This document shows positions 1-8,481 of a stretch of DNA of 64,000 nucleotides, one piece after another. The notes beneath the pieces are model-generated. The model was not told the DNA's origin. It made no database searches and worked only from the letters and a program-made list of their open reading frames with translations. The first letter of the stretch is position 1, and every line of letters begins with the position of its first letter. Source of the stretch: DASVTU01 sp036387415 (GTDB lineage: Bacteria; Acidobacteriota; Blastocatellia; Pyrinomonadales; Pyrinomonadaceae); contig DASVTU010000018.1 in the NCBI GenBank assembly GCA_036387415.1, positions 124,001 to 188,000 on the forward strand. Reading direction: 5' to 3'. The position numbers were made by a program, and so were the translations under genes.

Positions 1-29
1 TCGCGTCCGTTGACGAGCCAGCCGTCTGG

Positions 30-692
30 ATGCTGTTTACACTCGTATCGCTGCCGGTGGCTGCGTTGGCGGCGCTTGGTGTCGTCGTTGCGCTGGTGTT
101 GTACCGTCGTCGTTGGGAAAAGAGACTGCGCGACCGTTTGGCATCCGACGGCATCACCGCCGACGAGTTGACGTGGTTCCAGTCGGAATTGACCGCCGAC
201 GAACGACGCGCGCTCAAAGAGATGCAGCAGCAAAATCCTCTGCTCGCAGACGCGTACGGCGAAACACTGGCGGCGCGTCTGACCGCCTCGCGCGTCATCG
301 CTAGCGCGCAACGCGCGTCGTCGTTGGTCGAGAATCGTTTGAAGCAGACGGTCACGATGCAAGGCGCGTCGCGCGACACGTTGGAAACGGACTTGCGCGC
401 CGACCGCACACACCTCGAAGAGATGATGCGTCAGGCCACGGAACACAAAGCGGAAGTCGAGACGCGTCTTCGCATGATTGAGGCCGCCGCAAGTCGCGTC
501 ACCAACGAAGCGGAAACCGCGCTCGCCCTCCAACGTCTCGGACAGATGCGCGATTATCTCCCCGTCGCACTCGAATTAACACGCCTCGAACTCGACGCGC
601 CCACGACAGACATCGAAGCAAACCTACACTCCGCACGACTATCAGCCGCACGACGCGAAGACAACGCTGCGACATCACAAAAACAGGAATAA
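30..692 (+). CDS. Membrane-anchored coiled-coil protein, possibly 5'-truncated by the window edge
   Basis: I do not recognise this protein. It has one N-terminal transmembrane segment (about residues 3-25, followed by RRRWEKR), then a charged, Ala/Glu/Arg-rich, mostly helical region with heptad-like spacing, which suggests a single-pass anchor with a cytoplasmic coiled coil. The reading frame stays open from base 3 to the ATG at 30, and no clear Shine-Dalgarno precedes that ATG, so the true start could lie left of the window. The membrane segment right after the ATG still makes this start reasonable. The C-terminus is polar and probably disordered. It converges with the next gene across about 40 bases. 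No function is assigned. Confidence 0.7.
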   Translation: MLFTLVSLPVAALAALGVVVALVLYRRRWEKRLRDRLASDGITADELTWFQSELTADERRALKEMQQQNPLLADAYGETLAARLTASRVIASAQRASSLVENRLKQTVTMQGASRDTLETDLRADRTHLEEMMRQATEHKAEVETRLRMIEAAASRVTNEAETALALQRLGQMRDYLPVALELTRLELDAPTTDIEANLHSARLSAARREDNAATSQKQE

Positions 693-734
693 GACTTTCT
701 TTACAGAGCGGCGTAGGGGCGACTGAAAATCGCG

Positions 735-1589
735 CTATTCCGTCGCTGATGGAGGGATGCGATGTTGCTTCAAACGCGTCTCTAAATCCGCGAGCCGATA
801 GACGCCCGTCGTGATTCGTTCGGCGTAGCCTTCGGCGACGAGCGCGTGGTTGCCGAGTCCGGCGTCTGTGCGCGAGAGTCCGGTGGCTTTCGCCAGTTCG
901 CCCAAGAGAGTCATTCCGGCTCCGTCCAGAAATGCACGCGCCACTTCACGAAGCGCGTCTTCGCGTCTAACTTTGTGCGACAACTCTTCTGCGAATCTCG
1001 CTTCGGCGAGCGTCCAAATGTATGTGAACCACGGCTCGTAGAGTACCTCTCCGGGAATCACTTTCATCGTCCGTTGCAGTTCGTCGAGCGCGCGTGTAAA
1101 GCGTGTGCGCTCGGGGACGCGCGCTTCGGTGCGAAGGTCGCAGGTCGCCATCTCCCATTCGCGTCGGAGAACTTTGAGGACGGCCAGCGCATCCGGCGAT
1201 AACTCTTCCTTCTCTTTGCGACGCGCTACGCCCCACAACGCATGGAAGTGCGGGACGAGTCGCGGGGCGACGAAGGTGGCGCGTCCACCGCGCGCGAGTT
1301 TTGCGTAGTAGACGCGCCCGCGCCGCATCACCTCGTCTTTAATGCGCCACGTCAGACTACTCTCCGGGTCTTTCTGAACGTTGCGCGGCATGTGCGCGTC
1401 GCGTCGTCCGCACACGGCGACGTATAGCGACGCTCCCGGCCTGCGCGCGTCCGTCATCGCCGCGCAGAAGCCCGCGCTCTCAATCAATCGCTCTGCGCCT
1501 ATGGCGTCTTCGACGCGCGCCTCTTCCTCGCGTCGCCACATCCGGTCGCGAAAGGCTTCAATCTCTTCCGGCAACGAATTTTTCTCCAT
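735..1589 (-). CDS. AlkZ/YcaQ-like winged-helix protein
   Basis: A 284-residue soluble protein rich in Arg and Glu, with no signal peptide or membrane segment. The layout resembles AlkZ-related (HTH_42/YcaQ-like) proteins: an N-terminal helical part, a central basic part with aromatic positions (PHFHALW around residue 113), and a C-terminal winged-helix-like segment (GMTLLGELAKATGLSRTDAG, then a beta hairpin near GYAERITTGVYRL). The assignment rests on pattern memory and no catalytic motif was proven. Known AlkZ proteins are DNA glycosylases that unhook crosslinks; whether this one is active is open. The ATG at 1589 has a GGAGG about 14 bases upstream. It is divergent from the secreted protease. 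Confidence 0.5.
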   Translation of the reverse strand: MEKNSLPEEIEAFRDRMWRREEEARVEDAIGAERLIESAGFCAAMTDARRPGASLYVAVCGRRDAHMPRNVQKDPESSLTWRIKDEVMRRGRVYYAKLARGGRATFVAPRLVPHFHALWGVARRKEKEELSPDALAVLKVLRREWEMATCDLRTEARVPERTRFTRALDELQRTMKVIPGEVLYEPWFTYIWTLAEARFAEELSHKVRREDALREVARAFLDGAGMTLLGELAKATGLSRTDAGLGNHALVAEGYAERITTGVYRLADLETRLKQHRIPPSATE

Positions 1590-1872
1590 CGAAAGCGCCC
1601 GCCCCTCCGGTTAATTTGTCGAGCGGAATGATAACTGCCACAGTTTGCGCCGAAACGCCATCGTTCAAACTGACAGAATCCGTCCTCTCAAACTGACCGA
1701 ACCCGTCACCGCCCGCTTCAGAAACGATGCAGAACCTCGTTTTTCCAGCCAAAAACGCGTCTTTTCATCTCAAAACTCATGGCACGGTGGTTGCCGAAAG
1801 GGTTTCGAGCGCGACCGTTGTTTTGATGAACGCGCCGTTGCCCCGATAAATATTTCGACCCCTTTTGAGAAC

Positions 1873-4683
1873 ATGAGAAAAAGCACACGCTCCCCTTTAA
1901 TCAAATTAATTTCCTCGCTCGCGTTGGTCTTGATGCCACTTGTCGGCATCATCATCTTCGACCGTTACACCAACATCGCCGCCGCCGCGACTACCGCACC
2001 GTCGTCTCGCAAAATCTCCGACGACCTCCGGCAGAAGGTGCGAGGGGCAAAGGATGGCGAACGCGTCGATGTCATCATCCAGCCTGCGGGTTCTTGGAAC
2101 CAGTCGCTCGATAGCGCGTTGGCGAATTTGGGTGGGAGCACGTCGCGTCTCTTCAACAACTTCAATTTCCGCGGCGTGAAACTTCCGGCGGCGGCCATCG
2201 AAGCTCTCGCCACTCGTCCCGACATCGCGCAAGTTTCGCTCGACCGCGAAGTCAAACTTCTCGGCCATCTCTCTGTGACCACTGGCGCAGACGCCGCACG
2301 CGCGATGGGTTCGCCCGCCTACCTCGGCACTGGCGTCGGCATCGCGGTTCTCGATTCGGGAATTTTCGCCGAACACGTCGCATTCAGAAGCGACCCGACG
2401 CGCGTCGCTTACACCAAAGATTTCACGGGCGAACTCAACGCCCTCGGTCAGCCCGTCACCGCCGACAACTACGGACACGGAACACACGTCGCTTCGATTG
2501 CCGCGGGCAACGGCGCGGTCGCGCAGAACGCCTACCTCGGCATGGCTCCCGCCGCCAAAATCATCAACCTCCGCGTGCTCAACTCGCAGGGCAAAGGCAG
2601 CGTCTCGGCCTTGATTTCTGCGCTCGACTGGCTGATGGTGCATCACTCGACTTACAACGTCCGCGTCGTCAACATGAGCCTCGGCACGGCTGCCGTGGAG
2701 AGCTATAAAACCGACCCGTTGTGCCTCGCCGTACGTCGTCTGGTTGACGCCGGGTTGGTCGTGGTCGCGGCTGCCGGGAACGAAGGCAAAGATAGTCTCG
2801 GCAATAAAGTTTATGGACAGATTCATTCGCCCGGCAACGACCCTTCGGTGATTACTGTCGGCGCGTCGAATAGTCTCGGCACGAACTTTCGCGGCGACGA
2901 TGTGATGACATCCTACAGTTCACGCGGCCCGACGCGCAGTTATTGGACGGATGAACTCGGCGTTAAGCACTACGACAACCTGCTCAAGCCCGACATGGTT
3001 GCGCCCGGCAATAAAATCATCGACGCGCAAGCGCCCAACAATCAACTCGTTCGGGAAAATCCTTTACTCGATACGAATGTCGCTGGAAGCATGTACAAAG
3101 AGCAGATGTACTTGAGCGGCACGTCGATGGCAACGCCTATCGTTTCTGGCGCGGCGGCCTTGCTGCTTCAAGCCAATCCTTCTCTCACCCCCAATCTCGT
3201 CAAAACGATTTTGATGTACACGGCGCAACCGCTCGCAGGCTACAACCATTTCGAGCAGGGCGCAGGCCAAATCAATATCGAAGGCGCGATGCGGCTGGCG
3301 AAGGCCATTCGCACCGATGTCTCAACGGCCAACTTACCTTTAGGCGCTCCGTTGCTCTGCGCGACGTGCTCCGTGCCCGCGCCCAATTCCACCATCGACG
3401 GCTTCTTCTTCCAGTGGTCGGGCGGCGTCATTCTAGACCACACCTTCGCCACTGGCGAAAACTTGATTACGCAGTATCAGAAAATTTACGACCTCGGCGT
3501 CCTGCTCGGCGATGCGACGAAGGAGATTACGGTTCTCGGTTCCGGCGTGCTCATGGGTGACGGCGTAATGGTGGGCGACGGTGTTCTGCTCGCAGACCAC
3601 ATCTTGACCATCACGGGCGACACCATCGGCGAGGGCACAATTTTCAAAGCCGTCGGCGTGCTAGTTGGCGACGGTGTGTTGTTGGCGGACGGCGTTATGC
3701 TCGGCGACGGCGTGCTGGTTGGCGATGGTGTCCTCATCAGCGACGGTGTGCTCGTCGGCGACCTCAGCGCGGAGGCTGGCAAGGCGATGGTTCTTGGCGA
3801 CGATACGCCCTCGATGCCGCTCGTTAAAGACATCACTGTCATCGGCCCCAATAATTTGTCGGCCAACGCATCCTCAACGAGTCAAATCAATCTGTCCTGG
3901 ACGGACAACGCAGACAAGGAAGACGGCTTCATCGTCGAACGCTGTCAGGGCGCAGGCTGCACCAACTTCGCGCAAATCGCACAGCTTGGCGCCAACGTCA
4001 CCTCGTATATCAATACGGGTCTCACCGTCAGCACCCCTTACGTCTATCGCGTCTATGCGTTCGACAATCAAGACAACTCGAACTACTCCAACACCGTTTC
4101 TGTCAGCACCCTCGCGCCTCCCGCTCCGGCGGTTCCGACGAGTCTCGACTTCACGGTTTATTCAACCACTCAGGTGAATCTGTCATGGATGGATAACTCG
4201 ACCGACGAAACCGGTTTCCGCGTCGAACGTTGCGCGGGCGTGGGCTGCACCAACTTCGTGCAGATTGCACAACTCGGCGCGAACATCAAGGCATACAGCA
4301 ACACCGGACTCGCCGTTAACACGACCTACGTCTATCGCGTTCGCGCCTACAACAACAACGGCAACTCCGCTTATTCGAGCGCCGTTCAAGTAGCCATGCA
4401 AGCTCCGCCCGCGCCCTCCGCGTTGTCGGGATTGGCTGCCTCGACCACTCAAATCAACGTGTCGTGGGCAGACAACTCAAACAACGAAGACGGCTTCGAC
4501 ATCGAACGCTGCACGGGCGCAACATGCACCAAGTTCACCAAAATCACGCAGGCAGGCAAGAACCTGACCAGCTATTCCAACACCGGACTCACCACGCGGA
4601 CGACCTATCGCTATCGCGTCCGCGCCGTCAACAAGATAGGCACCTCCACTTACTCCACCATCGTCACAGTCACCACCAAGTAG
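1873..4683 (+). CDS. Secreted subtilisin-like serine protease (S8) with hexapeptide-repeat spacer and three Fn3 domains
   Basis: A 936-residue extracellular protease. The ATG at 1873 is chosen over the open frame from 1645 because it begins a clear signal peptide (MRKSTR then a hydrophobic stretch). Order: signal peptide; I9-like propeptide (about 60-130); S8 catalytic domain with Asp161 (VLDSGI), His202 (GHGTHVAS), oxyanion Asn303 (AAGNEG) and Ser418 (SGTSMATP), so the catalytic set is complete. A non-catalytic spacer follows with hexapeptides of form G-V-[LM]-x-x-[D], three at residues 558-575 and six at 595-630. Then come three fibronectin type III domains (about 655-745, 750-840, 845-936), each with a conserved Cys pair in an ERC...C-T-[NK]-F context. 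It probably degrades proteins outside the cell, with the Fn3 modules binding a surface or polymer. Confidence 0.93.
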   Translation: MRKSTRSPLIKLISSLALVLMPLVGIIIFDRYTNIAAAATTAPSSRKISDDLRQKVRGAKDGERVDVIIQPAGSWNQSLDSALANLGGSTSRLFNNFNFRGVKLPAAAIEALATRPDIAQVSLDREVKLLGHLSVTTGADAARAMGSPAYLGTGVGIAVLDSGIFAEHVAFRSDPTRVAYTKDFTGELNALGQPVTADNYGHGTHVASIAAGNGAVAQNAYLGMAPAAKIINLRVLNSQGKGSVSALISALDWLMVHHSTYNVRVVNMSLGTAAVESYKTDPLCLAVRRLVDAGLVVVAAAGNEGKDSLGNKVYGQIHSPGNDPSVITVGASNSLGTNFRGDDVMTSYSSRGPTRSYWTDELGVKHYDNLLKPDMVAPGNKIIDAQAPNNQLVRENPLLDTNVAGSMYKEQMYLSGTSMATPIVSGAAALLLQANPSLTPNLVKTILMYTAQPLAGYNHFEQGAGQINIEGAMRLAKAIRTDVSTANLPLGAPLLCATCSVPAPNSTIDGFFFQWSGGVILDHTFATGENLITQYQKIYDLGVLLGDATKEITVLGSGVLMGDGVMVGDGVLLADHILTITGDTIGEGTIFKAVGVLVGDGVLLADGVMLGDGVLVGDGVLISDGVLVGDLSAEAGKAMVLGDDTPSMPLVKDITVIGPNNLSANASSTSQINLSWTDNADKEDGFIVERCQGAGCTNFAQIAQLGANVTSYINTGLTVSTPYVYRVYAFDNQDNSNYSNTVSVSTLAPPAPAVPTSLDFTVYSTTQVNLSWMDNSTDETGFRVERCAGVGCTNFVQIAQLGANIKAYSNTGLAVNTTYVYRVRAYNNNGNSAYSSAVQVAMQAPPAPSALSGLAASTTQINVSWADNSNNEDGFDIERCTGATCTKFTKITQAGKNLTSYSNTGLTTRTTYRYRVRAVNKIGTSTYSTIVTVTTK

Positions 4684-4745
4684 GAAGACACGGAAGCAGC
4701 ATGACGATGAAACACACCGAAAGATAAATTGATAGGAGTAGTGAT

Positions 4746-5648
4746 ATGCGTAGCCAAGCAGCCCTGGCAAACTCTCAAGCCAACAGCGCAAGCTCCTTCG
4801 GGCAAACGCAATCGTCCGTCACCGTCAGCGCCTCGACAGACGCGCAGATGGCGGAAGTGCTGGCCTTTCTCGCGCGCCGACCGCTCCACACGGTTTTTCT
4901 GACTGGCCTCATTCTCGACAACGGGCTGGTGAGTCCGCTCAATCGCGGCACGTTCTATGTCTGCCGCAATGTCGCCGGAGCGATTGAAGGAGTCGCTCTC
5001 ATCGGTCATGCGATGATGCTCGAAGCTCACACAGAGGCGGCCATCGAAGCCTTCGCGCGCATCGCGCAAAACGTTTCCGGCGGCCACATAATTCTCGGCG
5101 AAAGTGAAAAGGTTGAGAGTTTCTGGCGTTACTATTCGGAAAGCGGCCAAACGCCGCGACTCTTTGCGCGCGAGATTCTGTTTGAACAGAAATGGCCTAT
5201 GGAGTTGCATGCGTCGGTGCCGGGGCTGCGTCTCGCCACGCTCGAAGACCTCGCACTCATCATGCCCGTCCACGCGCAGATGTCTTTCGATGAAACAGGC
5301 GTCAATCCTTTGGAAGTAGACCCGGAAGGATTCCGCAAGCGTTGCGCGCGTCGCATCGAACAACGGCGCGTGTGGGTTTTGATTGAAGACGGTCGTCTAA
5401 TCTTCAAGGCCGACATTATCGCCAATACCCCGCACGTCAACTACATCGAAGGCGTGTACGTGAACCCCGCAGAACGCGGCAAAGGCTACGGGCTACGTTG
5501 CCTGTCGCAGTTGACGCATCACCTTCTCGCTCACACGGGCGCGGTCACACTCCTCGTCAACGAGCAAAATCACGAAGCCCTCAACTTTTACCGTCAGGCA
5601 GGTTACAAGCCCCGCAGCCGCTACGACACCATTATTCTGCAAAAATAG
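4746..5648 (+). CDS. GNAT-family N-acetyltransferase
   Basis: A 300-residue cytoplasmic protein. The C-terminal third carries GNAT signatures: IEGVYVNPAERGKGYG is the acetyl-CoA pyrophosphate-binding loop (motif A, R/Q-x-x-G-x-G/A type), followed by LLVNEQNHEALNFYRQAGYK (motif B). The N-terminal half (about 30-170) resembles the extra domain of two-domain GNATs (DUF4081-like). The substrate cannot be told. The start is supported by GGAG at 4734-4737. It lies 62 bases after the protease gene and 45 bases before the histidine kinase on the same strand, so co-transcription is possible but no functional link is visible. Confidence 0.85.
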   Translation: MRSQAALANSQANSASSFGQTQSSVTVSASTDAQMAEVLAFLARRPLHTVFLTGLILDNGLVSPLNRGTFYVCRNVAGAIEGVALIGHAMMLEAHTEAAIEAFARIAQNVSGGHIILGESEKVESFWRYYSESGQTPRLFAREILFEQKWPMELHASVPGLRLATLEDLALIMPVHAQMSFDETGVNPLEVDPEGFRKRCARRIEQRRVWVLIEDGRLIFKADIIANTPHVNYIEGVYVNPAERGKGYGLRCLSQLTHHLLAHTGAVTLLVNEQNHEALNFYRQAGYKPRSRYDTIILQK

Positions 5649-5693
5649 TTCCTGAACACACCCCACCGCCGACAGGAACCGAGACACATCACG

Positions 5694-7652
5694 ATGAACT
5701 GGCAAAGGTTCGCGAAACCTTACATGGGGGCGATGGTCTTTTTCGGCGGCCTCGTCGTCCTCTACTCCACCTATCATTTCCCTTTCGCGCTGGTTGACGT
5801 GCGTTTCATGGTGCTCGTCTTCATCACGTGCGTCATCACGTCTCGCATCAGCATCGAAGTCCCCGGCCTCAAATCGCAGATTTCCGTCTCCGACACCATC
5901 ATCTTTCTTACACTGCTTTTCTACGGCGGCGACGCGGGCATCCTGCTGGCGACGGCGGAAGCCTTCTGTTCGTCGCTGCGCTTCGCCAAGAAGAAACTCG
6001 TTATCGGCTTCAACGCGGGCGCCACAGCATGCTCGACATTTTTGATGGTCTTCGTGATGCGATTGTGTTTCGGTCGTCTGAACGATTTGTCGGGCGGCTT
6101 CACCGCCACTTTCATCACCGCGCTCTGCTGCATGGCGCTTCTGCAATACGTCTCTAACACAGGGCTGGTCGCCATCGCCTCCGCGCTCAAAAGCAATCAA
6201 CCCTTCTGGCCGACGTGGCGTAAATATTATCTCTGGACTTCGATAACATATCTCGCGGGCGCATCGGCGGCGGGCATCATCGCCAAACTCTCCAACACCA
6301 TCGGCATCTACGCGCTCCTCGTCGGTTCCCCGATTGTCGCCATCATCTACTTCACCTATCTGACCTACTTGAAAAACGTCGCGTCCGCCGCGACGCAGGC
6401 CGAGCAGGCCGAACGACACGTCGAAGAACTCTCTTGCTACATCGCCGAACAGGAACGCATCCGCGAACAGTTTACGCAGATTGAAAAACTCTCCGCGCTC
6501 GGCGAACTCGCCTCCGGCGTCGCGCACGATTTCAACAACACGCTCGCTGGCATACTCGGTCGCGCACAACTCCTGTTGCGTACCAACGACCCCGAAAAGA
6601 TTCGACGCGGATTGCAAATCATCATCCAGACTGCCGAAGACGGCGCGAAAACCGTCAAGCGCATTCAGGACTTTGCACGCCAGCGACGCGACCACGATTT
6701 CGAGCCAGTGGCGATTACTCAACTGCTGCAAGACGTGAGCGAAATCACACGCCCGCGATGGAAAGACCGCGCCGAAGCCGCAGGCATCCAGATTGCGCTT
6801 GAATTTCAACTCTCGTCCGATGCGCTGGTGTTAGGCGAAGGTTCCGAGTTGCGCGAAGTTTTAGTTAACATGGTCTTCAACGCCGTGGACGCGATGCCGG
6901 AAGGCGGGACGCTGACACTTTCGACCATAGAAAACGACGGTTTTGCCGAAATTCTCATCAGCGATACGGGTGTCGGCATGTCGGGCGACGTGCGTTCGCG
7001 CATCTTCGACCCCTTCTTCACCACCAAAGGCAAAGCCGGTCTCGGCCTCGGCCTCGCCGTGAGCTACGGCATTATCCGTCGCCACGAAGGCACGGTCGAA
7101 GTCGAATCCGAAGTCGGACAAGGCACGACGTTCCGCATCAAACTTCCGGTCGCCAAATGCGCCTCGCCCACACTGAATCCCTCGGCTGCTCCTGCCGTCT
7201 TTTCCGTTGAAACATACTCTCCGCCGCCAGCCCGACCTTCGGACACACAAAGGACGAAGATTCTTGTCGTTGACGACGAGGCTCCGGTGCGCGAACTGCT
7301 GCGCGATATTCTTGAGAGCGAGGGCTACGAGGTGGTTCTCGCAACGGACGGGCGCGACGCTCTGGAACGGCTCTGCGTGGAAACTTTCGACGGCATCTTC
7401 ACAGACATCGGGATGCCCGGCATGAACGGTTGGGAGTTGGCGCGTGCAATCCGCGAGCAGAACATTTCCGCGCCGCTCGCCGTCATCACGGGATGGGGTG
7501 ATGTCGTCGGTTCCAGCGAACAGAAAGCGGCGCAAGTTGACTGGGTTGTGACCAAGCCGTTTAGCGCCACACGCGTCGTCGAACTGGCTCAGGAAATCTC
7601 ACGCCGACAGACGGAGACGCGCCACAGACACGCGCTCACGATTGCCGCTTGA
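5694..7652 (+). CDS. Membrane hybrid sensor histidine kinase with C-terminal receiver
   Basis: A 652-residue protein. Residues about 10-230 form a multi-pass membrane input module (six to eight hydrophobic helices, MASE-like) with no recognisable periplasmic ligand domain. A short coiled coil follows (AEQAERHVEELSCYIAEQE), then HisKA with phospho-acceptor His in GVAHDFNNTLAGIL, HATPase_c with N box (NMVFNAVDAMPEGG), G1 (DTGVGM) and G2 (GLGLGLAVSYG), and a receiver domain (ILVVDDEAPVRE, phospho-Asp in FTDIGMPG, Lys in VTKPFS). The AHDFNN H-box places it with NtrB-like kinases. No DNA-binding output is fused, so phosphate may pass to a partner; the nearby single-domain receiver at 7763-8170 is a candidate by proximity only. 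Confidence 0.92.
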   Translation: MNWQRFAKPYMGAMVFFGGLVVLYSTYHFPFALVDVRFMVLVFITCVITSRISIEVPGLKSQISVSDTIIFLTLLFYGGDAGILLATAEAFCSSLRFAKKKLVIGFNAGATACSTFLMVFVMRLCFGRLNDLSGGFTATFITALCCMALLQYVSNTGLVAIASALKSNQPFWPTWRKYYLWTSITYLAGASAAGIIAKLSNTIGIYALLVGSPIVAIIYFTYLTYLKNVASAATQAEQAERHVEELSCYIAEQERIREQFTQIEKLSALGELASGVAHDFNNTLAGILGRAQLLLRTNDPEKIRRGLQIIIQTAEDGAKTVKRIQDFARQRRDHDFEPVAITQLLQDVSEITRPRWKDRAEAAGIQIALEFQLSSDALVLGEGSELREVLVNMVFNAVDAMPEGGTLTLSTIENDGFAEILISDTGVGMSGDVRSRIFDPFFTTKGKAGLGLGLAVSYGIIRRHEGTVEVESEVGQGTTFRIKLPVAKCASPTLNPSAAPAVFSVETYSPPPARPSDTQRTKILVVDDEAPVRELLRDILESEGYEVVLATDGRDALERLCVETFDGIFTDIGMPGMNGWELARAIREQNISAPLAVITGWGDVVGSSEQKAAQVDWVVTKPFSATRVVELAQEISRRQTETRHRHALTIAA

Positions 7653-7694
7653 TGCGTCCGTGTTGACGAAAGACTGATACGAGATAAGTTGTTT

Positions 7695-7728
7695 GAAACG
7701 CGTTTCGGCTGCGGTCGAAGCGCGTTTC
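7695..7728. terminator. Hairpin between convergent kinase and receiver genes
   Basis: Arms GAAACGCG (7695-7702) and CGCGTTTC (7721-7728) are perfect complements around an 18-base loop. It lies between the stop codons of two convergent genes, as expected for a bidirectional terminator. No strong T tract follows. Confidence 0.45.
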
Positions 7729-7762
7729 TCGTTTGACGGGTTAACGCTCGGTTGGAAGTTTG

Positions 7763-8170
7763 TCAGAAAGCGTCGGGCGAAGGTTCGCGGCGATGTTGCT
7801 CGACGAGTTGCCTGTGATGTTCAAGCGCGCGTGCGACGCTGGCCTCGACATCTTCCAGACGAAAAGGCTTCAAAAGGTAATCGAAGGCTCCAATCTTGAG
7901 TAACCCCTCAGCGTAGGTTCGGTCGCCGATGCCTGAGATGATGATGACGGGCGTGTCCGGCTGCTTTTGACGAACGTAGCCGAGTAGTTCCAACCCGCTC
8001 ACGCCCGGCATCGAAATGTCTGTCAGCACCACGTCGTAACTCTCGCTGTCGAGATAGCTCAGCGCCCTCTCAGCCGTGTCCGCCGCATGACATAGATGCT
8101 CGTCCGCAAAGAGGTCATAGAGCGTGTCGCGGATTGTGTCGTCATCGTCAACAACTAACAAAGCGGCCAT
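7763..8170 (-). CDS. Single-domain response regulator (CheY-like)
   Basis: A 135-residue receiver-only protein. Acidic pocket DDDD near residues 8-11, phospho-acceptor Asp in VVLTDISMPG, conserved Ser/Thr region IIISGIG, and Lys in YLLKPF. No output domain follows; the tail (HHRQLVEQHRREPS) is short and basic. The start has GGAG about nine bases upstream. It converges with the hybrid kinase gene and probably acts as a phosphorelay shuttle or protein-binding regulator. Confidence 0.9.
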   Translation of the reverse strand: MAALLVVDDDDTIRDTLYDLFADEHLCHAADTAERALSYLDSESYDVVLTDISMPGVSGLELLGYVRQKQPDTPVIIISGIGDRTYAEGLLKIGAFDYLLKPFRLEDVEASVARALEHHRQLVEQHRREPSPDAF

Positions 8171-8398
8171 TCGAGATGCTCCTTCATCAATGCCTACGCC
8201 TCCGCCTCAAGCGATAGTCAATCAAGACGCGGTTTCGCACGAACGAAGAATCTAGCGGGGCACCGGTCGGGAATTCTTCTGGTGAGGATTGCTCGAGTTT
8301 GCAATGAGCAATGATAGCACAAATCAAACGTCGGCAGGCGAGTGTTTCCAGAATGAGATTTCACCAAGCTCGCGATAGAGACAAGGTGCAGAAAAGAG

Positions 8399-8432
8399 AA
8401 GGGGCGACGGCCTTTCGCGGCTGTCGCCCCTT
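8399..8432 (-). terminator. Rho-independent terminator of the duplicated secreted-protein gene
   Basis: A perfect 10-bp stem (AAGGGGCGAC at 8399-8408 with GTCGCCCCTT at 8423-8432) followed, on the minus strand, by a pyrimidine run (CTTCTCTTTTC). It lies about 50 bases after the stop codon of the 8482-10455 gene. Confidence 0.7.
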
Positions 8433-8481
8433 ATTTCTACGCATGTTCCATGCGGGACATGCGGCGTCGGTTACGATACGT

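Noticed and set aside
5493..6809. 438-codon minus-strand frame
   Set aside because: It overlaps the GNAT and histidine kinase genes in antisense and has no recognisable domain or start signal.
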